64,000 nucleotides of DNA from Fragum whitleyi (Eukaryota > Mollusca > Bivalvia > Cardiida > Cardiidae). The DNA lies in assembly GCA_948146395.1 (NCBI GenBank), contig OX411548.1, positions 41,119,825-41,183,824 of the forward strand, read 5' to 3'. Below the pieces are notes generated by a model. That model was not told the DNA's origin, made no database searches, and saw nothing but the letters and a program-made list of their open reading frames with translations. Position 1 is the first letter of the stretch, and every line of letters starts with the position of its first letter. The position numbers and the translations under genes were made by a program. Shown in pieces: positions 23,331-36,172 of this stretch.

Positions 23331-23973
23331 GACTCACATCAGCCTTGGTACCGTCATAAACGATCAGACTTCACTATACATTCCGTGAACAGCAAAATAC
23401 AATTTGTAAGTTTCTTTAAAAAAAAAAAAAAAATACTTTTGCTGGATTTTGTAGAGTATAAAGTTTGTCTGTTTCTTTTTTTCATAGAAATGTACAATTT
23501 TTGAAAATGTGGCACGCAGAGTCAAATTTGTTTCAAGGCGGCCGGTGACCCATTTTCGCATGGCACCCATAGGACTATGTCTTTATTGCGGATATCACAG
23601 GTGTGTTATTGGTTATTTTATCTTGCTTTGGAATTATTTATGGGCTTCTTCAATTATGTCTCTTTACGGGCATTTGATCTAGGTAATATAGTTTCCAGGT
23701 CAAATATACAATCGAGAAAAATAGTTAAAGTTTATCGTCCTTCGCCTAGAGAGGAAGGACTAAATTTTAAGAAATGGGACCGTTTGACAATTGTGTGAAG
23801 TATCCAAAATCCTTAAGCAATGCGAATTTTGTCTAATGATTAAGGAGAAAAAGTTCTTATTCTTGACAAAGAATTATGTTACTTGAAGGCTAAATTTGAA
23901 TTGCCTCACAAAAAAAGGAGAATTAAACTGACAAAGTGTTCAGATATACCATTTTATCGAGACATTGTTCTTT
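23331..23973. other. Nothing recognised; A13 run
   Basis: A poly-A run lies at about 23418-23432. There is no credible gene. Confidence 0.3.
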
Positions 23974-23977
23974 GTTA

Positions 23978-24010
23978 TTAAATCGGACTGCGAAGCAGTC
24001 GATTTATATC
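23978..24010. repeat. Hairpin AATCGGACTGCGAAGCAGTC
   Basis: TAAATCGGACTGC pairs with GCAGTCGATTTA around GAA. This looks like the end of another hairpin element; the sequence to about 24290 may belong to it but I cannot define its other end. Confidence 0.5.
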
Positions 24011-24290
24011 TACCGTTTTCCAGAAATCCAGTCTGTTTGACCCACTACATTTTTACCATTATCTTCTGAGCAATGTGTTCAAACCAAATTATGTGTTTTC
24101 AAACACCGAAAGAAACGGCCTTTTCAGTCACAATCTACAAACTTTGTTTTTATCTTATTTACTTTTCGACAAATAGAGAAGAGGCTTATACAAAATTTGA
24201 TGTAATTTTCGCTTTTAGTAATTACCAGTTAGTATTTTCAGTGTTTATAACAAGATTTTCGGTTGAGTAAAGGAGTTGAAACGTACAATA

Positions 24291-25737
24291 GGTTAACTGT
24301 ATAATTAATTTGTAGCACTTACAATATTACTGCTCTGAACTTTCTCGAACGGTCATTTACCAGTTGTAGGGCTGACAACCAATCAAATTCTGTTAAGATT
24401 ATCACTCGGTCAAAACCCACGCGTAAATTCAGACCACGTGGTAGATGCAAATGGACATCGTCTGCTCGAAATGTGTCGTTAGTCAATAGTCGTCTGCACT
24501 CAAACAGGGAGCGTGGGAAGTTTACTTTTTGTTCGCATGTGTTAACAAAAAGAAATAATTTTGTAATTTTGAAATATTTGATTTCAATGAGCACTCTGAT
24601 CACGCTCCAATCCTATTTTCAATAAATTCAAATTTGAGTATGAAGAAAAAATATTCAACAATAAATAAACCGACAAAAACATACGATAAACTGATATAGG
24701 ATAGCAGTAAGGGCGATCTATTTTTAGAGCAACTCATGAATAATCATAGAGTGCTGCTAGATTTAATCGATTGGTCAGAAACCAAAGATGTAAATAGCAT
24801 AGTTGGCGATTTCACGTGTTTCTTGAGGGAAAATGCATTTACAGTATTTGGGAAAACCCAATGCTTGAAATACTAACATGTTGGTAATCAAAATTGTAAA
24901 TAGTTTAATGAAAAATGTTTGTTGCTAAACAGGCTTTTAAACTCTATAGAGAGAGGAATAATATTAACAGACATGCTTTTAGCTTGGCGCGTGCTCATTA
25001 TAACAACGTAAAAAATCTGCTAAGAAATAATTTAGACTAGCAGAGGGCTATCGAATCAGCAAACTTTCAAAATCGGACCCACGAGGTTGGATGAGCTGGC
25101 GATGTCCTCGAAAAGATGGAGTGTTAAGACAAAAAACTCACAAATTAGGCAAAGATTTTACCAACTTTTATTGTCCAAATTTGAGCCCTTTTGATTGGCG
25201 AACTATTGCACTATCCCAGCCTCTCAATGATGTCCGATTTACAGTGCTGACAGCACTTTGATTATTATATGACATACGCTTTTGTTTTGAATACATGTAG
25301 TTGCATACCTTTGCTATAACACAAGGTCTAAGGTTTATGATTATGCAATGCATTTTCAATAACGTAAAAATAGGATTAAAATCCACGAGATGACCTGATT
25401 ATTCAAGAAAGTTAACAAATATTCATGGACTCAAATCGACGAAATTCAAGTCTTCTTATACGTCAAATTCCTGAAACCTGCAAGAAACAATCGTAAAACA
25501 TACCAAGAAAGATCAGGAGAAATCTCAAAATTCGTGTAGCTTTTCGAAATAGAGAAGATGGGATAAGTAGGGGGGTGTATAATTATTTATGTAAAAGTTC
25601 TAAAAAAAATCATATAGCACGCATATAAGATTTAATTTGTGAATCGCAACCAAAAACCCCGCCAAGTGTATACAGATTTGTTTGGTCGATATGCAGAAAC
25701 GATGATGAACTTTTAAAATAAGAGCAAAGCTACATTT
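24291..25737. other. Long interval without a recognised gene; contains an N-element empty site
   Basis: It includes positions 25468-25494, identical to the joined flanks of the N element at 20493-20900. A 94-codon minus frame (24319-24603) is protein-like in composition but unrecognised. Otherwise nothing. Confidence 0.4.
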
Positions 25738-26152
25738 AAGAACATCATGAAAATGAAAAGGTGAATGATATTAAAACGATTTTTGAATGAATTTGAATGA
25801 GTGCAATGAGTGAGTTTTGAGTGAAATTCAAGGGAGGTAAGACAATATCGATAAAATTGGACGAAATTATCTATATTTGTTACCTCTCTTTAAAACATAG
25901 AGAAATGTTTCTGTTTGTGTGTCTTTACAGACCAATAAGACGCTTTAAAATTCACACCAGCCAAAATAATCATAATTATAATTAATGGAATAATTTAGTC
26001 ATTTTCAATTATTGATCGTTTTGGTCGGTTTCGAAATGTTTTTAACGATTTCGGAGCGTTTTGGGTGATTTGAATGAGTGTTGGGAATCAATGAATGGAG
26101 CGCTGAGTGAGCGATAAAGAGTGTTTTTTATCAAGGTGAATGTCAATTTTGG
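25738..26152 (-). mobile_element. K-family element, copy 7
   Basis: TAAGAACATCATGAAAATGA at the left, central palindrome GACAATATCGATAAAATTGG ... ACGAAATTATCTATATTTGT, then GAGCGCTGAGTGAGCGATAA and TGAATGTCAATTTTGGGACA at the right. Confidence 0.7.
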
Positions 26153-26304
26153 GACATCGGAACATCGCTCGGACTTGTCCGAAAACTGAATAATACATCG
26201 GACGTAAATGAAATAATTTTGGGTCATTTTTTATGTATTTCGGCTTCTGGTGGAACTTCGGTTTTTTAAAACGCTTGAAAAAATCACATTTTGTTAATTC
26301 TTTC

Positions 26305-26555
26305 CGATCGTATTTTGGGGTCCTTTTTTTGGCATATTATGATTTGATCACAAAAACACAGTAAAACACTGCGTTTTGTTAACAAATTATAATATGCCCA
26401 CTTGTACTCTTTCGTTAATTATGTTTCATGCAACGTCATCCTAGCGGGATCGTTGATGTTTGTGACGTCATAAAAACCCACTTGCGAAACGACGCTCTTT
26501 CATGGCGCTTTCCCGAAGACTATTCGGTAGAATCGCCGAGGGTTCCCGATTGTTG
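26305..26555 (+). mobile_element. J-family element, copy 3 (best copy)
   Basis: A hairpin (about 26331-26399) formed by GGCATATTATGATTTGATCA and AACAAATTATAATATGCCC surrounds CAGTAAAACACTG. It is followed by CTTTCGTTAATTATGTTTCA, CATCCTAGCGGGATCG, TGACGTCATAAAAACCC (26463) and GAATCGCCGAGGGTTCCCGA. Confidence 0.7.
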
Positions 26556-27433
26556 TTTCTTACTGTAAGTGCTCAGTCAAATAATGGCGAATATCGCGTT
26601 GATTAAGTTAACATTATTGTTTCCGAGTAGGTGCTCAGGAATTGCCACCACTTACTGAATAGTTAATCACGAAGACATAGAGGATGTCGTGTCATCAACA
26701 AATTAAGTTGAACGATTTTTTATGATAATTTTATCCTATCACGAAAGTTTTCTTTAAATTGTAGGATCAAAACTATATGTGCCATATTTTCGCTCTAATG
26801 TTGTGAAAATATGTGACAGTTCAACAGCACTAAAAACGACACGAATCTTCTCAATAAATTTTTCTGGTATCTAAGCAAAAAACCATTTTTGTAAGGGAGG
26901 GGGGTGTTAAGTTGCATTGGATATGCAAAGTAAAGAGACCTGTCCGAAGTTAATGGCTAATGAAAGTCTGTACAGATAGAGTCGACCTATGTAGTGTTTG
27001 GGATCCTTTTCTCTTTATGGATCAGCTTTTCTGTGCACTCGGTTCGTTACGATTTGTGGCAGAGTTGGGATGATTGCAACTGCACTGGCCAAGACTCGGG
27101 ACGAGCCTTCTCGGAGGGGAGGAGAGTAATGTAACTGTATAAAGGGGCGTAAAATAGTTCTGTAACCCATTAATGTAATCTGACATACAAATATTCGGCT
27201 TCATACAAGTAAGGGTATCGGAAAAGGTCCGAAGAACGCATCTTTGTAAAAGTATCTTCTTAAAATTAATGAACTGGAACAAAAGAGTTGTTATGTAAAA
27301 CAATAATGTAGACCCATAAACGAAAAATCGGCTGAATCAAAGTAAGGTCTTGGAAAAACTAAAAAAAATTAACAAGTTTCGAAGTCCAGAATCCTTATCT
27401 TCCATAAAATTCGATCGACCGTAACGAACTCTA
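26556..27433. other. Nothing recognised
   Basis: A 93-codon minus frame at 27022-27303 resembles no family. GGGAGGGGGG lies near 26897. Confidence 0.3.
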
Positions 27434-28353
<920 letters not shown>

Positions 28354-28835
28354 ACTACTTCATTCCGACTCTCAAACCAAAAGTCAGCTCAATCCATGCA
28401 AGTTTCTTTTTTTGAAAAACTGATTTAACGGAATGCCAGATAGATAAGACAGCGTAAAAACAAAATATTAACAAATAGAATTGAAAATTGTTCATGTTAA
28501 TATATCAGAAAAGGAAATTCTTTGTTTTTGGACTATGCATTTTACATATTCACCGCTCGCCCAAGTTGTTTTTGTTACATTAGGTATGTCAAGTAAATAT
28601 CTGCGAAAATAAAGGCAAAGCCATGCGGTCATTCGTGTTATTAAGCTAATGGAGTTCATGGTCGTTTTAAACAAGAAAAATCTGACCTCAGCCCTAAATT
28701 ACACTGGCTCCTTACTATAATGAACGGATGACAATTACGTCTGACTAAAATAGATAGACTAAAAAAGATTCGATGTAGGTGTAGATGTGTCATCTTGGTC
28801 CAATATCATTATTCTTTGACCTCTTTTACGGACAG
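28354..28835. other. Nothing recognised
   Basis: AT-rich, no gene or recurrent element. Confidence 0.3.
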
Positions 28836-29282
28836 TTACCAAAATCGTGAAATTTACGAGGTGAATGATTAAGGAATGAAATAGAATGAGTGTGTAGTGA
28901 GTGAGGTTTGATCGAAATTCAAGGGGGGTAATAGATTTTTCGATAATTTCGACCGATTTGGCCGAAATTATCGATAATTTATTACCTCCCTTTAAAAGAG
29001 ATATCCGTTATTTCCAATTTTAGTGTCTTTATGTCCAAATCAAACGCTCTTGAACCTACACCAGCCAATAATTTCGTGGAATAATTTAAGTAATTGGAAT
29101 AAAATGGTAAATGTTTTGAACGATTTCGAAACGTTTTTGAATGCCGTTGTCCGGAGCGTTTTTGAATGGTTTGAGTGAGTGTTTGGAATGATTCATTCGA
29201 GCGCTGAGCAAATGGTTTTGGATGGGCTTGATCGACATGAATTTCAATTTCACACGATCAATCAAGATGTTCAAAACTGTAT
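28836..29282 (-). mobile_element. K-family element, copy 8
   Basis: ACAGTTACCAAAATCGTGAA at the left. The central palindrome ATTTTTCGATAATTTCG / CGAAATTATCGATAATTTAT is followed by ACCTCCCTTT, with TTCAAAACTGTA at the right. Confidence 0.7.
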
Positions 29283-30093
29283 AAGCGTCGACATAATAAA
29301 ATAACGTAATTGTCTTCTGCACTCAGTAGAGTCACCACGTGTTGCGTGAGTAGGGGAGTAGGTTAATAAGAGTTTTTGCTAGACTTTTGTCGCTTTTCAT
29401 GTATCTTTTTTAAAATTGATTTATTGTTTCAACGGTCGGACATTACATTATACAGCTGTAAACAAATCATCACATTGTCGTTGTTGTTGTTGTTGTTGTC
29501 GTCGTCGTCGGCATTGTTGGTGGTGTTATTAATTGTAGCCTTTTTTCTTCTCGGTTAAGAATTCTTTCATGATTAAAATAGATCATTACTTTATTATAAT
29601 TGTTTTTCGGTATTTATTATTTATTCAAAAGGGTCCATTTATTATAGTTTATTTTACTTTTTTTTATAACTATTCATCTAGTATATCTATGAATAGTTTT
29701 CGGCAAATTTATTCACTAGAATCCACCTATCATTGACTTTTTGTTGTAAAATTATAATCACATATGAGGTTTGAACGGCGATATTGCCTTTACTTTCTGT
29801 AACAAAAAAAAATGTATATTATTTTGTCTTTTATTAAGGTAAGAGTCTCTTTTCTTTTAAGTTTTCGTCCTGAAAATGCCGATAGATGAAGAATGATACT
29901 CAAAATCTGAATGTATATTGAAAAGGGTAAATCACGTCTGAGCAGTAATTTTGATTACGCAGGAGACCGTAAGTAGCATTGCATGTGTGTCAATATAATA
30001 TAAGCCTGGGCGGCCCGGCACTTCAATAATTACCAAGTTGTCACGATGCCAATCTTATAACATGACTCTCGTTATAGTCAGTAACATAATATC
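29283..30093. other. Nothing recognised except (GTT)n/(GTC)n
   Basis: A trinucleotide run GTTGTTGTT...GTCGTCGTCG spans 29478-29510. No gene is visible. Confidence 0.35.
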
Positions 30094-30167
30094 GATGGCT
30101 CAGCGCGAAACAGTTGTAACTGCCTATAAACATATAGGCAGTTACAACTGTTTCGCGCTGAGCCATC
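30094..30167. repeat. Perfect 35-bp-arm palindrome
   Basis: Arms 30094-30128 and 30133-30167 are exact inverses around AACA. The arm includes GGCTCAGCGCGAAACAG, GC-richer than its surroundings. No second copy was found in the window. Confidence 0.85.
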
Positions 30168-30690
30168 TATATCCTGTATTTTAGTGATAATAAGATAGAG
30201 TCTGTCGGAGACAAAAACTATTGGAAAACGGATTCCGATAAGTTGTACTTGTAATATTTTTTTATCCTCAAAGGAAAAGATTAACATTGCACATATCCAG
30301 ATCATTGACTCGTCAAACAAAGATGATAGATAATAAGGTCCAAGTCAAGCAATGCAATTCAAGGTAAGCAAAGACATCCTGTGAGACAAGTGTAGAAGAC
30401 ATAGAATTTTATTCTAGGAGGGAGATTCGATGGGATCATATATGATAAATAAAGTAGACAAACATATTAAACTTTGCGACAGTATCCCGTACGACAATTA
30501 AAAATAGAAAAACAGTCTGATTTTGGCGAAGGCATCCCTTGTCATAAGTCATAAGTCTATCCTATAAGTTATTACATGTGATTCCTTATTTAATAATGTT
30601 TGATAAACCATATCCCCTATCCCCCACACAGACTGTGAAGTACAACTGTACTTCTTACTTATGCATAGAATACTTTGTGATTCTGACCCT
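30168..30690. other. Nothing recognised
   Basis: AT-rich. ATAAGTCATAAGTC short iteration near 30542-30558. Confidence 0.3.
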
Positions 30691-30719
30691 ATTTTTTCTA
30701 ACCCCACTCCTTGAAAACT

Positions 30720-31022
30720 ATTGTAAAGATGTACCTGGAAGTAGTTGAGAATTATCTGAACCTATATCATGTGTTGCACTCTGTCCATTAAGCAAACCCA
30801 GTTTTGCCATCCAACTGCATGGCAGCGTAGAGACTGTTTTCATCCGAGTGCTTGCCTCACTCGATACCGTGGGCAGGTGCTTGGAAGAAAACAGACGAAT
30901 TATTCCTGGAACAGGGTGCAACGACCAATGATGTATTAGAATATTATTTCATATTGCCCTTGTTGTATACATGTTATACCTGGGTGAAATAAAAGATTTG
31001 TTCTGTTCTGTTCTGTTCTGTT
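30720..31022 (+). repeat. Probable retroelement 3' end with (TTCTG)n tail
   Basis: The segment ends GGTGAAATAAAAGATTTG followed by about five TTCTG units (30998-31022). An AATAAA-like signal leading into a short tandem tail is typical of non-LTR retroelement 3' ends. No reverse transcriptase remnant is readable upstream, so the family is not assigned. Confidence 0.45.
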
Positions 31023-31024
31023 CT

Positions 31025-31656
31025 TCATAAATGAAGTAGAAAAACAGTTTGAATTCGTCGAAAAAATCCTTTATAGCGATTAAAGTAAACAAACAAATGC
31101 AATAAAGGGAGGGGATCCCTAATGGCAATTATAGCAAACAAGATGTTTAAATTCAGCGAGGGAAACAAAAGGTAAAATCCGTGGGCGGAGCGCAAAGAAT
31201 TTGCTTTGCATATAACTCCTCCCCCATCGGACTTTATTCATGGACACTTCAAGGCGAAATGAAATTATATCCATCATAACAAAATCACAATCACAGTTTT
31301 ATTTTCCTTTTTGGTTTAAAACAACTATTTAACAATTTCCTGGGTGTAAAATTAATGAACAAGTAATGATTTTGAGGTTGGAAGAATTTCACAGAAAGTG
31401 AAGTGCGTCATTAAGCCCATGGGTTATATGATGTCGAAAGCACCAACGTGACGTTCCCGCTAAAGATGACGTTTGATTTAATAAATGGGCGGAGCTATCT
31501 GTGTACACCGTAAAACACATGACATAGGAATTTTATTGCGAATAAAGGTCTATGTAATTTCTTCCTATTCATATATGCATTTACGCATCGTGTTATATTG
31601 TGATAAATGATCCGAGTCCTTCAAATATTAGAAGGTTTTTATTTCAGACTGGATAC
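31025..31656. other. Unassigned, two GGGCGGAGC motifs
   Basis: GGGCGGAGCGCAAAGAA (about 31183) and GGGCGGAGCTATCTG (about 31489) bound a stretch of about 300 bases and could be degenerate repeat ends, but their flanks do not pair convincingly. Confidence 0.3.
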
Positions 31657-31833
31657 AGTTAACCACATCGCGAAAAGGGCGGTAAAAATATCGCTAATTG
31701 TGTTCATCTTGATCAAAATAAGCAATATTGGATTGCCTCCCTTTAATTTCACTCAAAACTCGCCCAACACACTTACACAATTTCATTCCGAAATCATTCA
31801 TTTTATTAATTTCTCGATGTTCTCAACTGAAGG
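31657..31833 (+). mobile_element. K-family element, copy 9: short internally deleted form
   Basis: The left end CAGTTAACCACATCGCGAAA joins directly to the central palindrome (AAATATCGCTAATTGTGTTC / TTGATCAAAATAAGCAATAT) and the normal right half to TCTCGATGTTCTCAACTGA. It is about 180 bases instead of about 430. Confidence 0.7.
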
Positions 31834-32022
31834 TGAATAGGTAGATCATTCTTTTTAAAATTAATATGTAAATCCCAAAAGAAATCGACACTCAAAAGCA
31901 GGGTTGTGAAATTCCCATGCCCGACTTGTTTGACTCGGGCTTTTCTATCTACACACAAGTATTTTCGGGTTGACAATTAAATACCCGAGCAAATCATAAT
32001 ATGGCACTAAAAAGATAGAAGA

Positions 32023-32473
32023 GATTAAAGCCCCCATCTGTGTTCGTAAACATGTCCGAAACGCAAGACAAAGATCTTAAACGACTATGTACACAAAAAC
32101 TAGACTTTTCTTTTTAAAGAAAAGCTTGAATATGTATCAACATTCGACAATGCAAATGATTATGACGCGATGAACCAAATATAGGCCTAACTTAATGAAT
32201 ATCTATGACCCGCAACATTTCGGACTCCAATTTGAATGTAGCGCTTTACCGCTCCTACGCGCGGGCGTATTTCACGTGACCAAAATCTCATTTTCATAAT
32301 TGACTTCATACGGCAGATTATGCGTTTTACGAAAAGGCTGTCATCTGTGGACTGATATTTATTTTTGTGTAACTCATCTTTCATTAGACTGAATCAAGAG
32401 TAATTAATAAAAGAATATTCACGAAATAGCGATATTTTAACTCTAAACCTTGACGCAGACGGGGGCTTTAATC
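32023..32473. mobile_element. V: element with 18-bp terminal inverted repeats
   Basis: GATTAAAGCCCCCATCTG at the left pairs with CAGACGGGGGCTTTAATC at the right. A Q-like snippet CGCAACATTTCGGACTC lies inside (about 32214). The length is 451 bases and it is single-copy in the window. Confidence 0.55.
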
Positions 32474-32759
32474 AGCATAGTGTTTTTTATCTAAGGGTAG
32501 AACACATTGTTTTTAATGAAAGAAAATGCTGAGAATCAGTATTTTCTTTTTTCTAAAAAAATCATACGCTTTTTTTGCGTACAAGTCCATTTTGATACAG
32601 GGCAAGTATACCACATTTTCCTTGTTCAGGAACAAGTGAAGATAATCCGTATTTCCACATCTCTGCCAATAAGTCTTTACATTTCTTGCAGTCTAAAAGA
32701 GTCAACTCACGTGGGCAATACCATAGAAATAGTCAATAATATTGACAATCTGCAGGAAT

Positions 32760-33160
32760 TAGAGGATATTAAATCAGTGGTCATTGAATACCGAATTAAT
32801 TAAACGAGTCATCTATAGGCTACGCCGAGTTTTTATCTGTTTTAGATGACGAGTTTAATAAACTCGGTATTACATTAGCACAAATTTGATATTCTATTTA
32901 TAATATGACCCGATTTTTTGCAATAAAACGAGAAAATTGCGATATTTATCGATTTAAGTTATTCCGCGAAACATATTACGTCGTTTACGAAAAGACGTCA
33001 GCAAATGCATTATGACGTCATTTTCACAACAAAGATACAACGTTGCCCTGGGTTCTTAGATCATTTGCATAGTTATTCCACTAGTGTAATAACGCCCGTG
33101 TTATTTCAAAAATATTCAACGGCGTTATTTCACTCCCGCGACGTAGGTCATATTATAATG
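32760..33160 (+). mobile_element. F-family hairpin element, copy 2
   Basis: TAGAGGATATTAAATCAGTG at the left, hairpin TACCGAATTAATTAAACGAG / GACGAGTTTAATAAACTCGG with GGCTACGCCGAG at the tip, TGACGTCA at 33013, CCACTAGTGTAATAACGCCC, and the right end GTAGGTCATATTATAATG. Confidence 0.75.
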
Positions 33161-33162
33161 AC

Positions 33163-34495
33163 AATATATTCCATCGTTCATTGAAGATTGATCAATATAT
33201 CGATTCGATATTGTTGTCAACATCCTGAGACACTTAAGCAAATTGACAATGAAATAATAAGAGTTATACGTGATGGTTCTCAAATAAAAAATATTTTCAA
33301 TCAGCTTAAAACCATCAGCTTACAATCATCCCTATATGTAAACGAGAAAATCAAAATACCATGGCATTTGAATGTAATGAGCATACATATTTATGAAATA
33401 AAAGATTTATTTGATGCTTTATTTTTTATCGTAAATCTTTTATAGAAAATGAACTTAATATACAAAAATGTATTTCGTGGAAAAATATTGATATACATAT
33501 TTGATTTGGATGTTTTAATACGTATTACGAATTTTAGATGATTTTTCTCTAAAAACATATTTTTAATTTATCTTTTATCTTTTTTTATGAACTTACGAAA
33601 ACTGCAATAATTATTTATTTTACTATTTCAGTAACATTTTATGGCCAAAATTTGGTTGATTCTTAGACACATGTCTTTTAAATCAAACGCATGAATAAAG
33701 ATGTATTTAAAAGAGAATTTGAGAGGGTTTACTCGGCTAAGTTGAATTTGATTGTGACTGAATTTCCATAAGATTACAGATATGAAATGCATGATTAAGA
33801 TTATGATTAAATCGCAATTTTCTAAATCCGCATATATAGCATCATGAGTCACGAGTAAAATAATATCCTTATTTTGTTCTGTAGGACCTTTCAATAATAC
33901 TAAGTTTAAAGATTAGTGTTGTCTTTTTCTTTTCTAACTACTTTACAACTACTTTCAAACTTTCGATACCAATTTAGACAGACGGAAAATACGGCGTATA
34001 CAGTACAGTTAGAAGTTACAAAGTACTCAGGACCGTAAAAAGCGCCCATTTTATCTCTTTTCCGTGTTTAACGTATAATGCCATTTTGGTTATAGAAAGG
34101 TATATCAATCTTTATAAAAAAATAAGCCTTTTTGGGGGGGGGGGGGGGAGGGGGGCACTTTTTTCGGAGAAAATTGTTAAAAATCTTCGTCTTTCTTATT
34201 GACGTGTTGTAAAAACATTTGCATCTCCTAAGTACTATAATATTAATAAAGGTAATCAAAAAATCATAGAAGCAATTACAATACATACTACATTTTTTTC
34301 CATATGGTGTCCCTCACTAGCTTGGATTTCTAATCAAATATCAAGTACCAGACAAACAAGCGCCGCATCCATGTTTGCGTGGTTCATTTTATTTCATCCA
34401 CAAATTGCCCATGTAGGAGAAAATTTAAATAATACTTGTGTAAACAGATTTTTTCCCTCCGGCATTTGAAAATAATCATTCTGTCTAGCGCCATC
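33163..34495. other. AT-rich interval with a G15-A-G6 run
   Basis: The G run at 34134-34155 is the only standout. An 85-codon plus frame (33188-33445) is not recognised. Confidence 0.35.
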
Positions 34496-34592
34496 CATCT
34501 TCGCTGGCCAAGGATGATGCCCACTACGTGTTCTATTCAAGACGTAAATAGAACACGTAGTGAACATTACCCTTGGCTAGCGAAGATGAGCG
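34496..34592. mobile_element. I-family hairpin element, copy 2
   Basis: The arms ATCTTCGCTGGCCAAGG ... ACTACGTGTTCTATT and their inverse ending CCTTGGCTAGCGAAGAT are about 42 bases long and nearly perfect. It is better preserved than the copy at 11066. Confidence 0.75.
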
Positions 34593-35461
34593 TCATGTAT
34601 TCCAAAAATAGACATATATTTTGGTAGTTAGCCTAATTAGAATGGACAGCTGGTGATTCGGATGAATTTTTGGTGTTGAACTGGGGTGAGAAACAACTGG
34701 AAGCCATGTGTTTGAGAACAAGCCGTGCGATTCTTTCCCCGGTTTTTTCAGGTCGATGTTAAAGAAGCTTCTCCCCGAATGTTTTTCAAGTACAATTCGA
34801 CTACTTCCTACATCAGATACCAAGGAAAAGATTACTTTTTCAGCAAAAACAAAGGTGGCCGTTTAGAAGTTCCTTTCAGTATATATGCATTTCTGTTGAA
34901 AGTGGCTTTAAATTCCGTGTAAACAAAATAGGCAATATCGTTTCAATTGTTTCCAAAAATGATATCTCTAAAATTGATTTGTTATGATCATTTTTTCCGT
35001 ATTGCCGAAGTCAGTGTTTTATTTGTCGTACTTATTTTGCTAATATCATTTTCGCTGTACCGAAAAGAACGGATTCCGTGACAGCTAATCGCGCTTGAAA
35101 AGCAATCGACTTAATGCATAGGTCAATCTCCTTTTAAAAACCGAGGCCGGGGTATAAAAAATTTTTTTATATAAAATATCAATATATAAACTAAGATTCT
35201 GCGCATAAAAAACTGTAGAAGTGGCAACTTGTATTGTTTGCTGTAACAATCAACTTTGTGCTTAGCTTTAAGCTGGTAACAAAGCTACTGACAGAAATGA
35301 CTATTATTACCTAAAGTTAACTGTGTTGTTTACGGTGTTTAACGTCACTTTAAACAGTAATGCAGTTATAATACTTATGCTTTTTCATCTCCGCGTGGCT
35401 CCCTGTTGTATTTCATTCCCTCCAGAACAACCACGTTTTTTAAACCGAAACGCCAAGCCCT
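34593..35461. other. Nothing recognised
   Basis: No recurrent element. Frames up to 76 codons are not recognisable. Confidence 0.3.
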
Positions 35462-35598
35462 GACCTGCGTTCTAGATAAAAAAAAACGCCTAAAAACTAT
35501 TTGCGAATTATACCCTGCTATGTGCGCTAGTGCACGTGCAAAGCGGGGTATAATTTGCAGATAATCTGCACCGTAATGTCTTACCGATCGTAGGCCTG
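35462..35598. mobile_element. GC-palindrome element, copy 3
   Basis: ACCTGCGTTCTAGAT, TTTGCGAATTATACCCTGC, then GTGCACGTGCAAAGCGGGGT and TAATTTGCAGATAATCTGCA. Confidence 0.65.
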
Positions 35599-35927
35599 TT
35601 TCCATGTAGGCATTTTACTTACCAGTCACCCATTTTTTGAGACAAACGACTCAATGAGATCAAATTAACAACGTCATTGTACACAGCCAAACACATTACT
35701 GACTAAGATATCCAAGATTCAATATGTGTAAAAGTATATGAATGCCATCATAAAGGCAATGAAATGGATCGCAATAATACGTTTTATCCGCCCAAAATGG
35801 AAAGATTAGAAATTAAGATTTTCATAGATTCTTTCAGCATTTATTATGATACATGTAACAACTATGAGTCATAATTTTAGCAGGCACAGGTTAATACCCT
35901 GTTTTAAAAGTAAGATGCCAATAAAAT

Positions 35928-36172
35928 AATTTGAGCCTGTGTGTGACATTTCCAACAGTTTTAAATGGGCGTGATTTGCAAACATTGAGCAGCGTAGACA
36001 GCCACCTACTGTAAATATCATGTTACCTGATGGTGTACAAATACTTTGAGACCTTATCTATCTACTAAATGCATAGCGAAGACTCGGGTCAGATTGTGCG
36101 GATGTACAGGCTTGTCAGAGTCTTTGCTATGTACATAAATAAAATTGTAGGAAATATCACGCACCGGCTCAT
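35928..36172. mobile_element. G-family inverted-repeat element, copy 2
   Basis: TTGAGCCTGTGTGTGACATT and ATTGTAGGAAATATCACGCA / CCGGCTCATTTAA form the termini. Inside, GTAGACAGCCACCTACTG and GAGACCTTATCTATCTACTA match copies 3 and 4. Confidence 0.7.

Noticed and set aside
24319..24603. 94-codon minus frame as a gene
   Set aside because: Composition is protein-like, but there is no recognisable domain, no neighbouring exon and no conservation evidence.
30094..30167. microRNA precursor
   Set aside because: Perfect pairing without bulges is atypical for an animal pre-miRNA and there is no expression evidence.
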